Part shown: positions 1 to 6,887 of the stretch, piece by piece
Layout: each line of letters opens with the position of its first letter
Position numbering within the stretch: position 1 is the stretch's first letter
Assembly: GCA_947491175.1 (NCBI GenBank)
Contig: CANLIF010000039.1
Location: 1-10,368, forward strand
Length of the DNA: 10,368 bases
Source of the DNA: Actinomycetota bacterium
GTDB lineage: Bacteria > Actinomycetota > Actinomycetes > S36-B12 > UBA5976
Direction: 5' to 3'
The notes under the pieces: generated by a model
Told to the model about the DNA's origin: nothing
Databases searched by the model: none
What the model saw: the letters and a program-made list of their open reading frames with translations, nothing else
Program-made: the position numbers and the translations under genes

Positions 1-762
1 CTTACTCACATACAACCACGCTGGTGATCCTGGTCCGGAGTTTCCATACTTGTAGGTACAGCCGACCGCTAAATCCACACCATCACGATCAAACTGCATA
101 TCCACCGCGCCAACAGCGTGGCTTGCATCCCAAATCATTAGCGCACCGCATTCACGAACCAAATCAGTGAGTTCTTTGATGTTGTGCAGTGCACCTGATC
201 GGTAGGCAACTACCGAAAGTGTTACGAGTGCAACGTCATGATTTAGATATGGTTTCAGAATTTCTGGCGTTACCAATTCATCGCTAAATGAATCACCAGT
301 GGAATGTTCCAGAAGTTCATTCGGGATTATCACAAGATTGAGATCAAGTTCGTCAGCAATACCTTGCATGATGTATCGATCGGTAGGGAAGTTCGCTTCA
401 TCGGTAATGATGGTTCGTCGCCCAGGTTGCGCGGTTATTGCAGCTCGTACTAGTCGATAAAAATTTACGCTGGTCGTATCCATGGCAAGTGTCTGGCCGG
501 CCCCAGCTCCTAGCGCTGCTCGTCCAATCAAGTCACCAGTAGTTTCGGCCTTATCAATCCACTCGGCCCAGCCATCGACAATCTTGGCTCCCCAGCCCTC
601 AATCAAAAACTTGTTGATTGATTCCACAGTTGATTTCGGCAGACGTCCAAGAGAATTACCATCCAAATAGCAAACTTCTGGATCAGTAAAAATGAACCGT
701 TCTCGGTATTTGGCCAATGGATCATTGGCGTCGAGGTCTAGGGCATCTTGGCGCGTGAACAT
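1..762 (-). CDS. kynU: Kynureninase, N-terminal 254 codons (3' end cut by window edge)
   Basis: PLP enzyme that hydrolyses kynurenine to anthranilate plus alanine (or 3-hydroxykynurenine to 3-hydroxyanthranilate), used in tryptophan breakdown or NAD synthesis. Read directly on the minus strand from an ATG at 762, the frame stays open to the window edge. Kynureninase hallmarks appear in order: LDGNSLG at residues 33-39, FPTD at 125-128 (ring-stacking Phe and Asp of the family), WDASH with the cofactor Asp at 212, and GCTYKY with the PLP-binding Lys at 238, followed by a GPG loop. LDGNSLG separates it from other class V aminotransferase-fold enzymes. The family is usually about 400-420 residues, so roughly 150 are missing. 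The start fits the family N-terminus, but no clear Shine-Dalgarno precedes it. It is divergent from rpmE, and no other kynurenine-pathway gene is visible. Which substrate it prefers cannot be told from this fragment. Confidence 0.88.
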   Translation of the reverse strand, partial: MFTRQDALDLDANDPLAKYRERFIFTDPEVCYLDGNSLGRLPKSTVESINKFLIEGWGAKIVDGWAEWIDKAETTGDLIGRAALGAGAGQTLAMDTTSVNFYRLVRAAITAQPGRRTIITDEANFPTDRYIMQGIADELDLNLVIIPNELLEHSTGDSFSDELVTPEILKPYLNHDVALVTLSVVAYRSGALHNIKELTDLVRECGALMIWDASHAVGAVDMQFDRDGVDLAVGCTYKYGNSGPGSPAWLYVSK

Positions 763-822
763 GAAACTTAGGCTATTCCCAACGGGTTGCTTCCCACCAA
801 CTTGCACCAATAACTGGGCGTT

Positions 823-877
823 TTGTAGGAATCCCCGAAAACTGGCAGAATACAGGGGTTAGTCGGTTCACGTAAGG
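823..877. promoter_or_regulatory. Candidate overlapping divergent promoters between kynU and rpmE
   Basis: The 160-base gap between the divergent genes must hold both promoters. On the minus strand TTACGT (875-870) and TATTCT (852-847) are 17 bases apart, giving a leader of about 80 bases for kynU. On the plus strand TTGTAG (823-828) and AGAATA (847-852) are 18 bases apart, pointing to rpmE. Both use the same -10 hexamer read in opposite directions. The matches to the sigma-70-like consensus are only partial, so this is a guess from spacing and composition. Confidence 0.2.
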
Positions 878-922
878 CATCCGAGCCTGCGACCCGATCA
901 CAGTATTAATAAGGAGAAATCC

Positions 923-1132
923 GTGCAGACTGGCATTCATCCAGAGTACGTAGACACCACAGTTACTTGTGGTTGCGGAAACACGTTCACCACACGCAGC
1001 ACGCAAAAGAGCGGCACTATTCATGCCGACGTTTGCAGTGCTTGCCACCCGTTCTACACCGGCAAGCAAAAGATTCTTGACACTGGTGGCCGCGTTGCCA
1101 AGTTCGAGAAGCGCTTCGGTAAGCAGTCCTAG
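923..1132 (+). CDS. rpmE: 50S ribosomal protein bL31, zinc-binding type
   Basis: Small protein of the large ribosomal subunit that bridges to the 30S head. The 69 residues match bL31 along the whole length: IHPEY near the N-terminus, CGNTFTTRST at 18-27, CHPFYTGKQK at 41-50 and a basic C-terminal tail. Four cysteines, C16, C18, C38 and C41, form the CxC...CxxC zinc ribbon, so this is the zinc-containing (C+) form; in many actinobacteria a cysteine-free paralogue replaces it under zinc limitation. The start is GTG at 923, chosen because AAGGAG at 911-916 lies 6 bases upstream and the protein then begins as the family does. A strong terminator follows at once, suggesting a single-gene transcript. 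No zinc-regulator operator was recognised. Confidence 0.97.
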   Translation: MQTGIHPEYVDTTVTCGCGNTFTTRSTQKSGTIHADVCSACHPFYTGKQKILDTGGRVAKFEKRFGKQS

Positions 1133-1140
1133 CTCTCTAG

Positions 1141-1187
1141 ATGAGGTGTTGTCGTTATCTTCGGATAATGACAGCGCCTCATTTTTT
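1141..1187 (+). terminator. Intrinsic terminator after rpmE with cUUCGg tetraloop
   Basis: A 19-bp stem (1141-1159 with 1164-1182) closes on a UUCG loop at 1160-1163. All 19 positions pair, three of them as G-U wobbles, and the stem is followed by a run of T (1182-1187). The C-G closing pair around UUCG gives an exceptionally stable tetraloop. It begins 8 bases after the rpmE stop and ends about 40 bases before prfA, so it should separate the two transcripts. Because of the wobbles the minus-strand version is weaker and has no T-run, so it is directional. Confidence 0.92.
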
Positions 1188-1194
1188 ATCTCTG

Positions 1195-1200
1195 TATAAC
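1195..1200 (+). promoter_or_regulatory. Candidate -10 element for prfA
   Basis: TATAAC lies just past the rpmE terminator and differs from the TATAAT consensus at one base. It would place transcription start near 1207, leaving a leader of about 20 bases with AAGGA at 1219-1223 as the ribosome-binding site for the ATG at 1230. No convincing -35 hexamer is found at the usual distance, where the terminator stem sits. A promoter somewhere here is expected because the terminator isolates prfA from rpmE. Confidence 0.35.
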
Positions 1201-1229
1201 TTTTAGCAATACCTATCTAAGGACACCTA

Positions 1230-2312
1230 ATGGCACAAGACTTCAACAAAGTTGAGGCGATGGTTACTGAGTTAGATGAACTAGAAGTTAAACTCAGCGA
1301 TCCCGCAACACACAGCAATCCAAATGAAGCACGTCGGATTGGAAAGCGTCATGCTGAACTTAAGCCTGTGGTTGCTAAATATCGGGAATGGATTCAACTT
1401 CGCGAAGATGAAATTGCGGCCCGCGAAATGGGTGACGAAGATGCCGCATTCTTGGCCGAAGCCGAAGAGATGGCAATTGCGCGCGACACTGCTGCCGAAA
1501 AACTTCAAGAAATGTTAATCCCGCGCGATCCGATGGATGGCAACGATGTGATTCTTGAAATCAAAGCAGGTGCTGGCGGTGAAGAGTCTGCGCTTTTTGC
1601 TGGAGACTTAATGCGAATGTATTTAAAGTTTGCCGAAAAGCGCGGCTGGGTAACTCAAGTTCTGGAAGCTGAAGAATCTGATATGGGTGGCTACAAAGAT
1701 ATTGCAATCGCTGTTAAGTCAAAAGGTGTAGTTGCCCCAGAGGATGCACCATTTGCAAACTTAAAGTTTGAAGGTGGCGTACATCGAGTTCAACGAGTAC
1801 CAGTAACTGAATCACAGGGTCGCATCCATACATCGGCGGCTGGAGTATTGGTACTTCCAGAAGCCGAAGAAGTGGATGTAACCATTGATCCAAACGATCT
1901 TAGAATTGACGTGTTTCGCTCTTCTGGTCCTGGTGGCCAGAGCGTTAACACCACCGACTCCGCGGTAAGAATCACTCACATGCCTACTGGAATTGTGGTT
2001 TCGTGTCAGAACGAAAAATCACAGTTGCAGAATAAAGAATCTGCAATGCGCATTCTTCGGGCTCGCATGTTGGCGGCAGCACAAGAAGCAGCAATGGCTG
2101 CGGCATCTGATGCTCGTAAGAGTCAGGTGCGAACAGTAGATCGCTCCGAGCGCATTCGAACCTATAACTTCCCAGAAAACCGATTGGCAGATCACCGAGT
2201 TGGCTTTAAGAGTAATAATCTTGATGCAGTAATGAACGGTGACCTGGATCCAGTTATCAGTGCCTGCATTGAAGCGGATACTAAGGAACGCCTAGCAACT
2301 TTGGGTGACTAA
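1230..2312 (+). CDS. prfA: Peptide chain release factor 1 (RF1)
   Basis: Recognises UAA and UAG in the ribosomal A site and triggers hydrolysis of the finished peptide. It is 360 residues, the usual length. Visible landmarks are the N-terminal helical domain, the conserved AGAGGEES segment that begins the core domain, the tripeptide anticodon PVT at 191-193 inside RVPVTESQGRIHTSAA (the RF1 type; RF2 carries SPF), and the catalytic GGQ at 235-237 in SSGPGGQSVNTTDSAVR. Q237 is the glutamine methylated by PrmC. The C-terminus holds the NFPENRLADHR segment typical of RF1. AAGGA at 1219-1223 supports the ATG. The next gene, prmC, starts within six bases of the stop, so the two are surely cotranscribed and probably translationally coupled. 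Nothing unusual is seen. Confidence 0.98.
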   Translation: MAQDFNKVEAMVTELDELEVKLSDPATHSNPNEARRIGKRHAELKPVVAKYREWIQLREDEIAAREMGDEDAAFLAEAEEMAIARDTAAEKLQEMLIPRDPMDGNDVILEIKAGAGGEESALFAGDLMRMYLKFAEKRGWVTQVLEAEESDMGGYKDIAIAVKSKGVVAPEDAPFANLKFEGGVHRVQRVPVTESQGRIHTSAAGVLVLPEAEEVDVTIDPNDLRIDVFRSSGPGGQSVNTTDSAVRITHMPTGIVVSCQNEKSQLQNKESAMRILRARMLAAAQEAAMAAASDARKSQVRTVDRSERIRTYNFPENRLADHRVGFKSNNLDAVMNGDLDPVISACIEADTKERLATLGD

Positions 2313-2318
2313 TTGCTC

Positions 2319-3218
2319 ATGAATTCCAAATTGGGGACCGCGTTAAGCAAGGCAACTACTTTGCTGATCGAGGCGAACGTCTCAAGCCCTCAGGTAGATG
2401 CCGAGTTACTTCTGGCCCATGTTGTTGGCGTTGATAGAACTGAATTAGCGACAGTCATAGTGATTACAGATCAACAACTCCTTGATTTCGAAAATTTAGT
2501 TGCTCGGCGCGCAAATCGAGTTCCACTTCAACATCTCACCGGTGTTGCATACTTCCGGCATTTAGAACTTGCCGTAGGTCCTGGAGTATTTGTTCCAAGA
2601 CCAGAGACCGAGTTACTTGTTGAGGCAGCAATTAGATACTTGAAAAATCTGGACTCGCCACGTATTGCAGTTGATCTCTGCGCCGGCAGTGGAGCGATTG
2701 CGCTTTCCTTGGCGCTGGAAGTACCTGGTACCACGGTTCATGCTGTCGAGCTATCCGACGATGCAGTTAAGTGGCTAGCCCACAACGTTGTCGACTATGC
2801 AGCACAACTTGAAGCTGTTGATTCGCATGTAGTTGTACATCATGGCAATGCGGGTAATCAGTCTTTGCTAAGCGATCTTGCAAATCGTGTTGATGCAGTA
2901 GTTTCCAATCCGCCTTACATTCCTAGTCAAATGATTCCGCGTGATCCCGAAGCCCGAGACCACGATCCAGCAATTGCACTTTTCAGTGGCTTAGATGGAC
3001 TAGATGTTGCCCACGAAGTTGTTTTAGTCGCAGCCAACTTGCTGAAACCGGGTGGGTTCATTGGCATGGAACATGCAGATGTGCAAGGCCAGAGTATGCC
3101 AGCGTTGTTTCAAGACATGGCCAATGTCTGGAGCGAAATAACGGATAATTTGGATTACAACCAACTTCCTAGATTCACCACTGCAATTAGATCAATCAAT
3201 GCAAGCGTAGGAAGATAG
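2319..3218 (+). CDS. prmC: Release factor glutamine N5-methyltransferase
   Basis: SAM-dependent enzyme that methylates the GGQ glutamine of RF1 and RF2, raising termination efficiency. The N-terminal helical domain has the family segment VDAELLLAHVVG. A linker with QHLTG and VFVPRPETELLVE leads to the Rossmann methyltransferase domain: SAM-binding motif I, DLCAGSG at 119-125, and the NPPY catalytic motif at 197-200, which binds the glutamine amide. About 299 residues is close to the family's usual 275-300. ATG at 2319 is preferred; a TTG at 2313, directly after the prfA stop and two codons earlier in the same frame, is also possible because GGGTG at 2303-2307 suits either. It follows the gene for its own substrate, the common bacterial arrangement, and is followed after 4 bases by the TsaC-family gene. 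Confidence 0.96.
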   Translation: MNSKLGTALSKATTLLIEANVSSPQVDAELLLAHVVGVDRTELATVIVITDQQLLDFENLVARRANRVPLQHLTGVAYFRHLELAVGPGVFVPRPETELLVEAAIRYLKNLDSPRIAVDLCAGSGAIALSLALEVPGTTVHAVELSDDAVKWLAHNVVDYAAQLEAVDSHVVVHHGNAGNQSLLSDLANRVDAVVSNPPYIPSQMIPRDPEARDHDPAIALFSGLDGLDVAHEVVLVAANLLKPGGFIGMEHADVQGQSMPALFQDMANVWSEITDNLDYNQLPRFTTAIRSINASVGR

Positions 3219-3222
3219 TTAC

Positions 3223-3879
3223 ATGTCACAAGTTTTTAAGGTTGATGAGTCGGCTTCCGTTGCGGATGTTCAACTAGCAATCCAGGCCGCAATAACCGCC
3301 GTAAAGAATGGCGACCTTGCAGTAATTCCAACAGACACTTCTTATGCCCTAATTTGTGACGCGTTTAATTCCAGTGCAATTTCGAAATTGCGGGCAGCAA
3401 AGCAGCAAACCTCAGATATCGCGTTACCGATTTCCGCTGGTTCGATCGAAACTATTCGCGGTGTTGCAAACTTTTCCACACTTGCGAACGACTTAGCCAG
3501 CGCGCTTTGGCCAGGCCCACTGACCCTGCTAACAATTGCCCAAGATTCGTTGTCCTGGAACATCGGGCAGGCAGGCTCAGCGCTAGCGGTGCGGGTTCCA
3601 CATCATGAGGTAGCCCAAGCAGTCCTTTCTGGAATTGGACCATCAGTTATGACAGGTGCCCAAATAGTTGGAAGCCCGTCGATCCAAACTGTGGAACAAG
3701 CACAACTTACTTTGGCAGATCTTGTAGGTATTTACTTAGATGCTGGAGCATTAACCCAACGTATTTCAACGGTTATCGATGCGACGACGGACCAGGTTCG
3801 GCTGGTTCGAAAGGGCGAACTGACTTTGAGTCAACTGCGCGGAGTTATGCCTTCGATCATTGACGCAACTGCGTCTTAA
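3223..3879 (+). CDS. tsaC: TsaC/Sua5/YrdC-family protein with altered active-site motifs
   Basis: The family makes threonylcarbamoyl-AMP from threonine, bicarbonate and ATP, the first step of t6A37 modification of ANN-decoding tRNAs. At 218 residues this is a single YrdC domain without the Sua5 C-terminal extension. The fold is recognisable: IPTDTSYAL at 35-43 (usual PTDTVYGL), DAFNSSAISKLRAAK, WPGPLT, an AVRVP strand, VGIYLDAG, and a C-terminal STVID...VRLVRKGEL. However, the KxR(P) motif reads KQQT at 60-63, losing the arginine, and the SxN motif, usually TSANxSG, reads TGAQIVG at 144-150, losing both Ser and Asn. AGGA at 3209-3212 supports the ATG. Position, directly after prmC, is where the family member sits in other actinobacteria. 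It may be a divergent enzyme, or a YrdC-fold protein with a changed role; membership is sure, activity is not. Confidence 0.85.
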   Translation: MSQVFKVDESASVADVQLAIQAAITAVKNGDLAVIPTDTSYALICDAFNSSAISKLRAAKQQTSDIALPISAGSIETIRGVANFSTLANDLASALWPGPLTLLTIAQDSLSWNIGQAGSALAVRVPHHEVAQAVLSGIGPSVMTGAQIVGSPSIQTVEQAQLTLADLVGIYLDAGALTQRISTVIDATTDQVRLVRKGELTLSQLRGVMPSIIDATAS

Positions 3880-3904
3880 GCCATCAGCCCTTAGAATTGG
3901 GAAA

Positions 3905-3934
3905 CCGCGCACCTGCGGCCCAAGCGTTAAAGGT
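3905..3934 (+). promoter_or_regulatory. Possible H-type pseudoknot covering the glyA ribosome-binding site
   Basis: In the 62-base leader before glyA, CCGC (3905-3908) pairs with GCGG (3915-3918) around the loop GCACCT. The ACCT of that loop (3911-3914) is complementary to AGGT at 3931-3934, which overlaps the AAAGG ribosome-binding site (3929-3933). Forming both would give a compact pseudoknot that hides the site. The geometry resembles small translational riboswitches, but each stem is only 4 bp, and no known riboswitch consensus was recognised. Confidence 0.2.
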
Positions 3935-3941
3935 AAAAATC

Positions 3942-5207
3942 ATGAGCAACACTTTTTTCGGAGCTGAGTTTGACGAATTAAACACAACCGATCCAGAAAT
4001 CGCAAATATTCTGTTGGATGAATTAGAGCGCTTGCGAACTGGTATTCAGTTGATTGCATCAGAGAATTACACCTCACCAGCGGTTTTAGCAGCACTTGGT
4101 TCAACACTTAGCAACAAATACGCCGAAGGTTACCCAGGTAAGCGTTACTACGGTGGTTGTGAAGTCGTTGACGTAGCAGAGACCATTGGTATTGCCCGTG
4201 CGAAGTCGTTATTCGACGCAGATCACGCAAACTTGCAGCCACACTCAGGTGCTAGTGCAAACATTGCAGTCTTTGGCGCATTCCTTAAGCCTGGTGACAC
4301 CTACCTTGCTATGGCACTTCCACACGGCGGTCACTTAACTCATGGCGCTGGCGTTTCATATTCTGGCAAGTGGTTCAACCCAGTTCATTATGGTGTTGCT
4401 GAAGGCACCGAGAACATTGATTATGATAAAATGCGCGATCTAGCGCGTGAGCACAAGCCAAAGATGATTATTGCTGGTGGCTCTGCAATCCCACGCTTAA
4501 TTGACTTCAAGGCAATTCGTGAGATCGCAGATGAAGTAGGTGCGATTATGCATGTCGATGCGGCTCACATCATTGGTCTAATTGCTGGCAAGGCAATTCC
4601 GTCCCCAGTTCCTTACGCAGATGTAGTCACCTTCACAACTCACAAAGTTTTGCGCGGTCCGCGTTCCGGAATGATTTTGTGCAAAGAGCAGCATGCAGCT
4701 GCGATTGATAAAGCAGTATTCCCAATGATGCAGGGCGGCCCAATGATGCACGTAGTTGCAGCCAAGGCAGTTGCACTTAAAGAATGTGCAACACCGGCAT
4801 ACCAAAAGTATGCAAAGGATGTCATCGTTAATGCCCAGGCTCTAGCTGCAGGCCTAGCCGCTGAGGGCATGCGCCCAGTTACTGGTGGCACGGATACTCA
4901 CTTGGCGTTGCTAGATCTGCAAGGAATTGATGTATCAGGCAAAGATGCAGAGCAGCGCACTGGTGCCTCTGGAATTGTTTTGAACAAGAACTCAATTCCT
5001 TATGATCCAAAACCAGCGGCCGTAACCTCAGGTATTCGTGTTGGAACGCCATCACTTACTACTCAAGGTATGGGCGTTCCAGAGATGGCCACTATTGCAA
5101 AAATGATTGGTCGCGCGGTTAAGTCTGATAATCCTGCAGTTCATGCGGAAATCAAGGCTGAGGTTCTAGATCTAACTGCGAAGTTCCCGGCATACCCGCG
5201 TCCATAG
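3942..5207 (+). CDS. glyA: Serine hydroxymethyltransferase
   Basis: PLP enzyme interconverting serine plus tetrahydrofolate with glycine plus 5,10-methylene-THF, the main one-carbon source for purines, thymidylate and methionine. The 421 residues span the full family length. Landmarks in order: IQLIASENYTSPAV, NKYAEGYPGKRYYGG, the LQPHSGA segment, MHVDAAH with the cofactor Asp, and TTHKVLRGPRSG with the PLP lysine at K235; the C-terminal part has SGIRVGTPS. The start is ATG at 3942, where the protein begins MSNTFF and AAAGG at 3929-3933 sits 8 bases upstream. An in-frame TTG at 3897 would add 15 residues unlike any SHMT N-terminus and has no ribosome-binding site, so it is rejected. It sits between the TsaC-family and WecA-type genes, and its leader may carry a regulatory fold. 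Confidence 0.97.
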   Translation: MSNTFFGAEFDELNTTDPEIANILLDELERLRTGIQLIASENYTSPAVLAALGSTLSNKYAEGYPGKRYYGGCEVVDVAETIGIARAKSLFDADHANLQPHSGASANIAVFGAFLKPGDTYLAMALPHGGHLTHGAGVSYSGKWFNPVHYGVAEGTENIDYDKMRDLAREHKPKMIIAGGSAIPRLIDFKAIREIADEVGAIMHVDAAHIIGLIAGKAIPSPVPYADVVTFTTHKVLRGPRSGMILCKEQHAAAIDKAVFPMMQGGPMMHVVAAKAVALKECATPAYQKYAKDVIVNAQALAAGLAAEGMRPVTGGTDTHLALLDLQGIDVSGKDAEQRTGASGIVLNKNSIPYDPKPAAVTSGIRVGTPSLTTQGMGVPEMATIAKMIGRAVKSDNPAVHAEIKAEVLDLTAKFPAYPRP

Positions 5208-5230
5208 TTAATGGGGTCTAACCTTTCGTT

Positions 5231-6328
5231 ATGCGTGAGTATTTATTGTGTTTGGCCGCTGCTGCTGCCGTCACATATTTACTAACTCCTTCAGCCCGGG
5301 CCTTGGCAATCCGCTTTGGCGCAATGGCTGATGTCAGGGATCGTGACGTGCATATCTTCCCAACGCCGCGGTGGGGCGGATTGGCCATGTTTGCCGGTCT
5401 TGGGGTCGCCATAATTCTGGCAAGCCAGCTGCCTTTAATGTCAACAATATTTACTGACCGGCGACAGATTTACGCATTGCTGGTTGGCTGCCTAATCATC
5501 GTCGTCTTGGGGCTACTGGATGACAAGTTTGGTTTGGACGCACCAACGAAACTGGTCGGCCAAGTTTTGGCAGCTGGAACTATGGCCATGCAAGGCGTCA
5601 CTTTAGTTTGGCTACCAATTCGTGGCACTTTTATTTTGGATTCAACAACTTCAGTTCTGCTGACAGTTCTTGTCGTATTGGTAAGTATTAACGCAGTGAA
5701 CATGGTTGATGGATTAGATGGACTGGCAGCCAGCATAGTTTTAGTTGGTTCAGGTGCATTCTTTGCATATTCCTATTTCCTATCGGTTGCCAACGGTTAC
5801 CAGCGAGCTGCCTTAGCAACATTGATCTCTGCATCCTTGATTGGAATGTGCGCCGGATTCTTGCCACACAATTGGTATCGGGCCCGAGTGTTTATGGGGG
5901 ATACCGGTTCAATGCTGATTGGACTATTGATGGCGGCGTCTTCGATCATGCTCACTGGTCAAGTTGATCCAGGCGGATTAAGCGGCGGGACGTTACTTCC
6001 AGCATTCTTACCTATCGTGCTTCCGCTTTCAATTTTGGCGGTACCACTGCTGGATTTACTTTTGGCAGTGGTAAGACGAACTCGAAAAGGTCGTTCGCCG
6101 TTTTCCCCAGACAAAGAGCACTTACATCACCGCCTACTTAAGTTAGGTCATGGGCAAGAGCGCGCAGTTTTAATCATGACCGCATTTTCTGGGCTCTTAG
6201 CATTTGGCGCAGTAAGTACCGCGTTTGTCCCAATTTGGATCACTGGATTAGGGGCAGGACTAGGCGTGGTCGCACTTGCAAGCTGGGTGCTAAACCCGCC
6301 GCGCACCCAAACTGGGGCAAGGATCTGA
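5231..6328 (+). CDS. wecA: Polyprenyl-phosphate HexNAc-1-phosphate transferase (WecA/Rfe/TagO type)
   Basis: Integral membrane enzyme of the MraY/WecA superfamily that moves an N-acetylhexosamine-1-phosphate (usually GlcNAc-1-P) from UDP-sugar to a polyprenyl phosphate, the first step of lipid-linked wall glycan synthesis. The 365 residues are mostly hydrophobic helices. Motifs are complete: PTPRWGG near residue 45, the Asp pair D97-D98 in LLDDKFGLD, NAVNMVDGLDG at 154-164, FMGDTGS with D224, and the cytosolic HLHHRL at 297-302. The HHR form points to WecA/TagO rather than MraY. A stop 10 bases upstream in frame fixes ATG 5231 as the earliest start; only a weak GGGG precedes it. In mycobacteria the orthologue in this location is the enzyme that begins the arabinogalactan linker; here the actual glycan is unknown. 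Confidence 0.92.
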   Translation: MREYLLCLAAAAAVTYLLTPSARALAIRFGAMADVRDRDVHIFPTPRWGGLAMFAGLGVAIILASQLPLMSTIFTDRRQIYALLVGCLIIVVLGLLDDKFGLDAPTKLVGQVLAAGTMAMQGVTLVWLPIRGTFILDSTTSVLLTVLVVLVSINAVNMVDGLDGLAASIVLVGSGAFFAYSYFLSVANGYQRAALATLISASLIGMCAGFLPHNWYRARVFMGDTGSMLIGLLMAASSIMLTGQVDPGGLSGGTLLPAFLPIVLPLSILAVPLLDLLLAVVRRTRKGRSPFSPDKEHLHHRLLKLGHGQERAVLIMTAFSGLLAFGAVSTAFVPIWITGLGAGLGVVALASWVLNPPRTQTGARI

Positions 6329-6377
6329 ATAGGTACCGCAATGAAGTCGCCAAACACAAAATGAGAGACTTACTTCT

Positions 6378-6815
6378 ATGACAAGCCAACGACTTATCCT
6401 TCGAGCAGCTGCTCCAACTTTCGTAGTTGGAGCCTTAGCGACAATCACCGGATTTATCTCCAGCAACACCAAGGGACTGGTCGCGGGTATTTTCGGAACA
6501 CTTCTGGTGGTGATTTTCTTCGCGGTTGGACAACTTGCACTAGATAAAGTAATTCGGACAAATCCAGGTATTGCCACATCAATGGCCTTGCTGCTTTACC
6601 TGGTCAAAGTGGCTGTGTTGTTTGTTTTATTACTTATCTTTAAAGACACGCAAGCCTTCGATACCAAGGTATTTGCCGCAACTATTGTCTCGTGCACTGT
6701 GGTTTGGCTAGTTGCCGAAACCTGGGCATTTGCCACCGCAAAGGTACTTTATGTTGAGCCAGGATCCGGCCCAGATATCCGCCCGATTGACACTTCCGAG
6801 CCTAAAGATTTGTGA
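6378..6815 (+). CDS. atpI: AtpI-like four-helix membrane protein
   Basis: A 145-residue protein with four clear membrane segments at about 12-31, 33-55, 66-87 and 96-117, and a short polar tail rich in Asp, Pro and Glu. Size, topology, charged loops such as KDTQAFDTKVFA, and location just upstream of atpB match the actinobacterial AtpI-like protein (the Streptomyces atpI gene, or Rv1303 of M. tuberculosis). Family members are thought to help assemble the c-ring or supply ions to Fo and are usually dispensable. The ATG at 6378 has only a weak GAGAG (6363-6367) upstream. It lies 49 bases after the transferase gene and 72 bases before the next small gene. The assignment rests on context and topology more than on residue motifs, which this family largely lacks. 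Confidence 0.75.
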   Translation: MTSQRLILRAAAPTFVVGALATITGFISSNTKGLVAGIFGTLLVVIFFAVGQLALDKVIRTNPGIATSMALLLYLVKVAVLFVLLLIFKDTQAFDTKVFAATIVSCTVVWLVAETWAFATAKVLYVEPGSGPDIRPIDTSEPKDL

Positions 6816-6887
6816 CCTTGTGAAATTATTCGCAAAGTCAGGGGTCAGTTCTGTGCCCCCGGAATTACCTGATAATCTGGCGAAGCA

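Noticed and set aside
482..670. Plus-strand frame opposite kynU
   Set aside because: The minus strand here encodes clear kynureninase motifs (LDGNSLG and others); the plus frame is its shadow.
3897..3941. TTG-initiated extension of glyA by 15 residues
   Set aside because: No ribosome-binding site precedes it and the added residues do not resemble an SHMT N-terminus; the ATG at 3942 has AAAGG at the right distance.
3880..3941. A known THF, ZTP, glycine or SAM riboswitch ahead of glyA
   Set aside because: The 62-base leader is too short for most of these and no consensus motif was recognised; only the weak pseudoknot possibility is kept.
6290..6577. Minus-strand frame of 95 codons over the end of the transferase gene and the AtpI-like gene
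   Set aside because: It is antisense to real coding sequence, with no ribosome-binding site or recognisable motif.
6841..6860. GGGG...CCCC hairpin between the two small atp-accessory genes, considered as a terminator
   Set aside because: The stem is only 4-5 bp with a loop of about 9-10 bases and no T-run follows.
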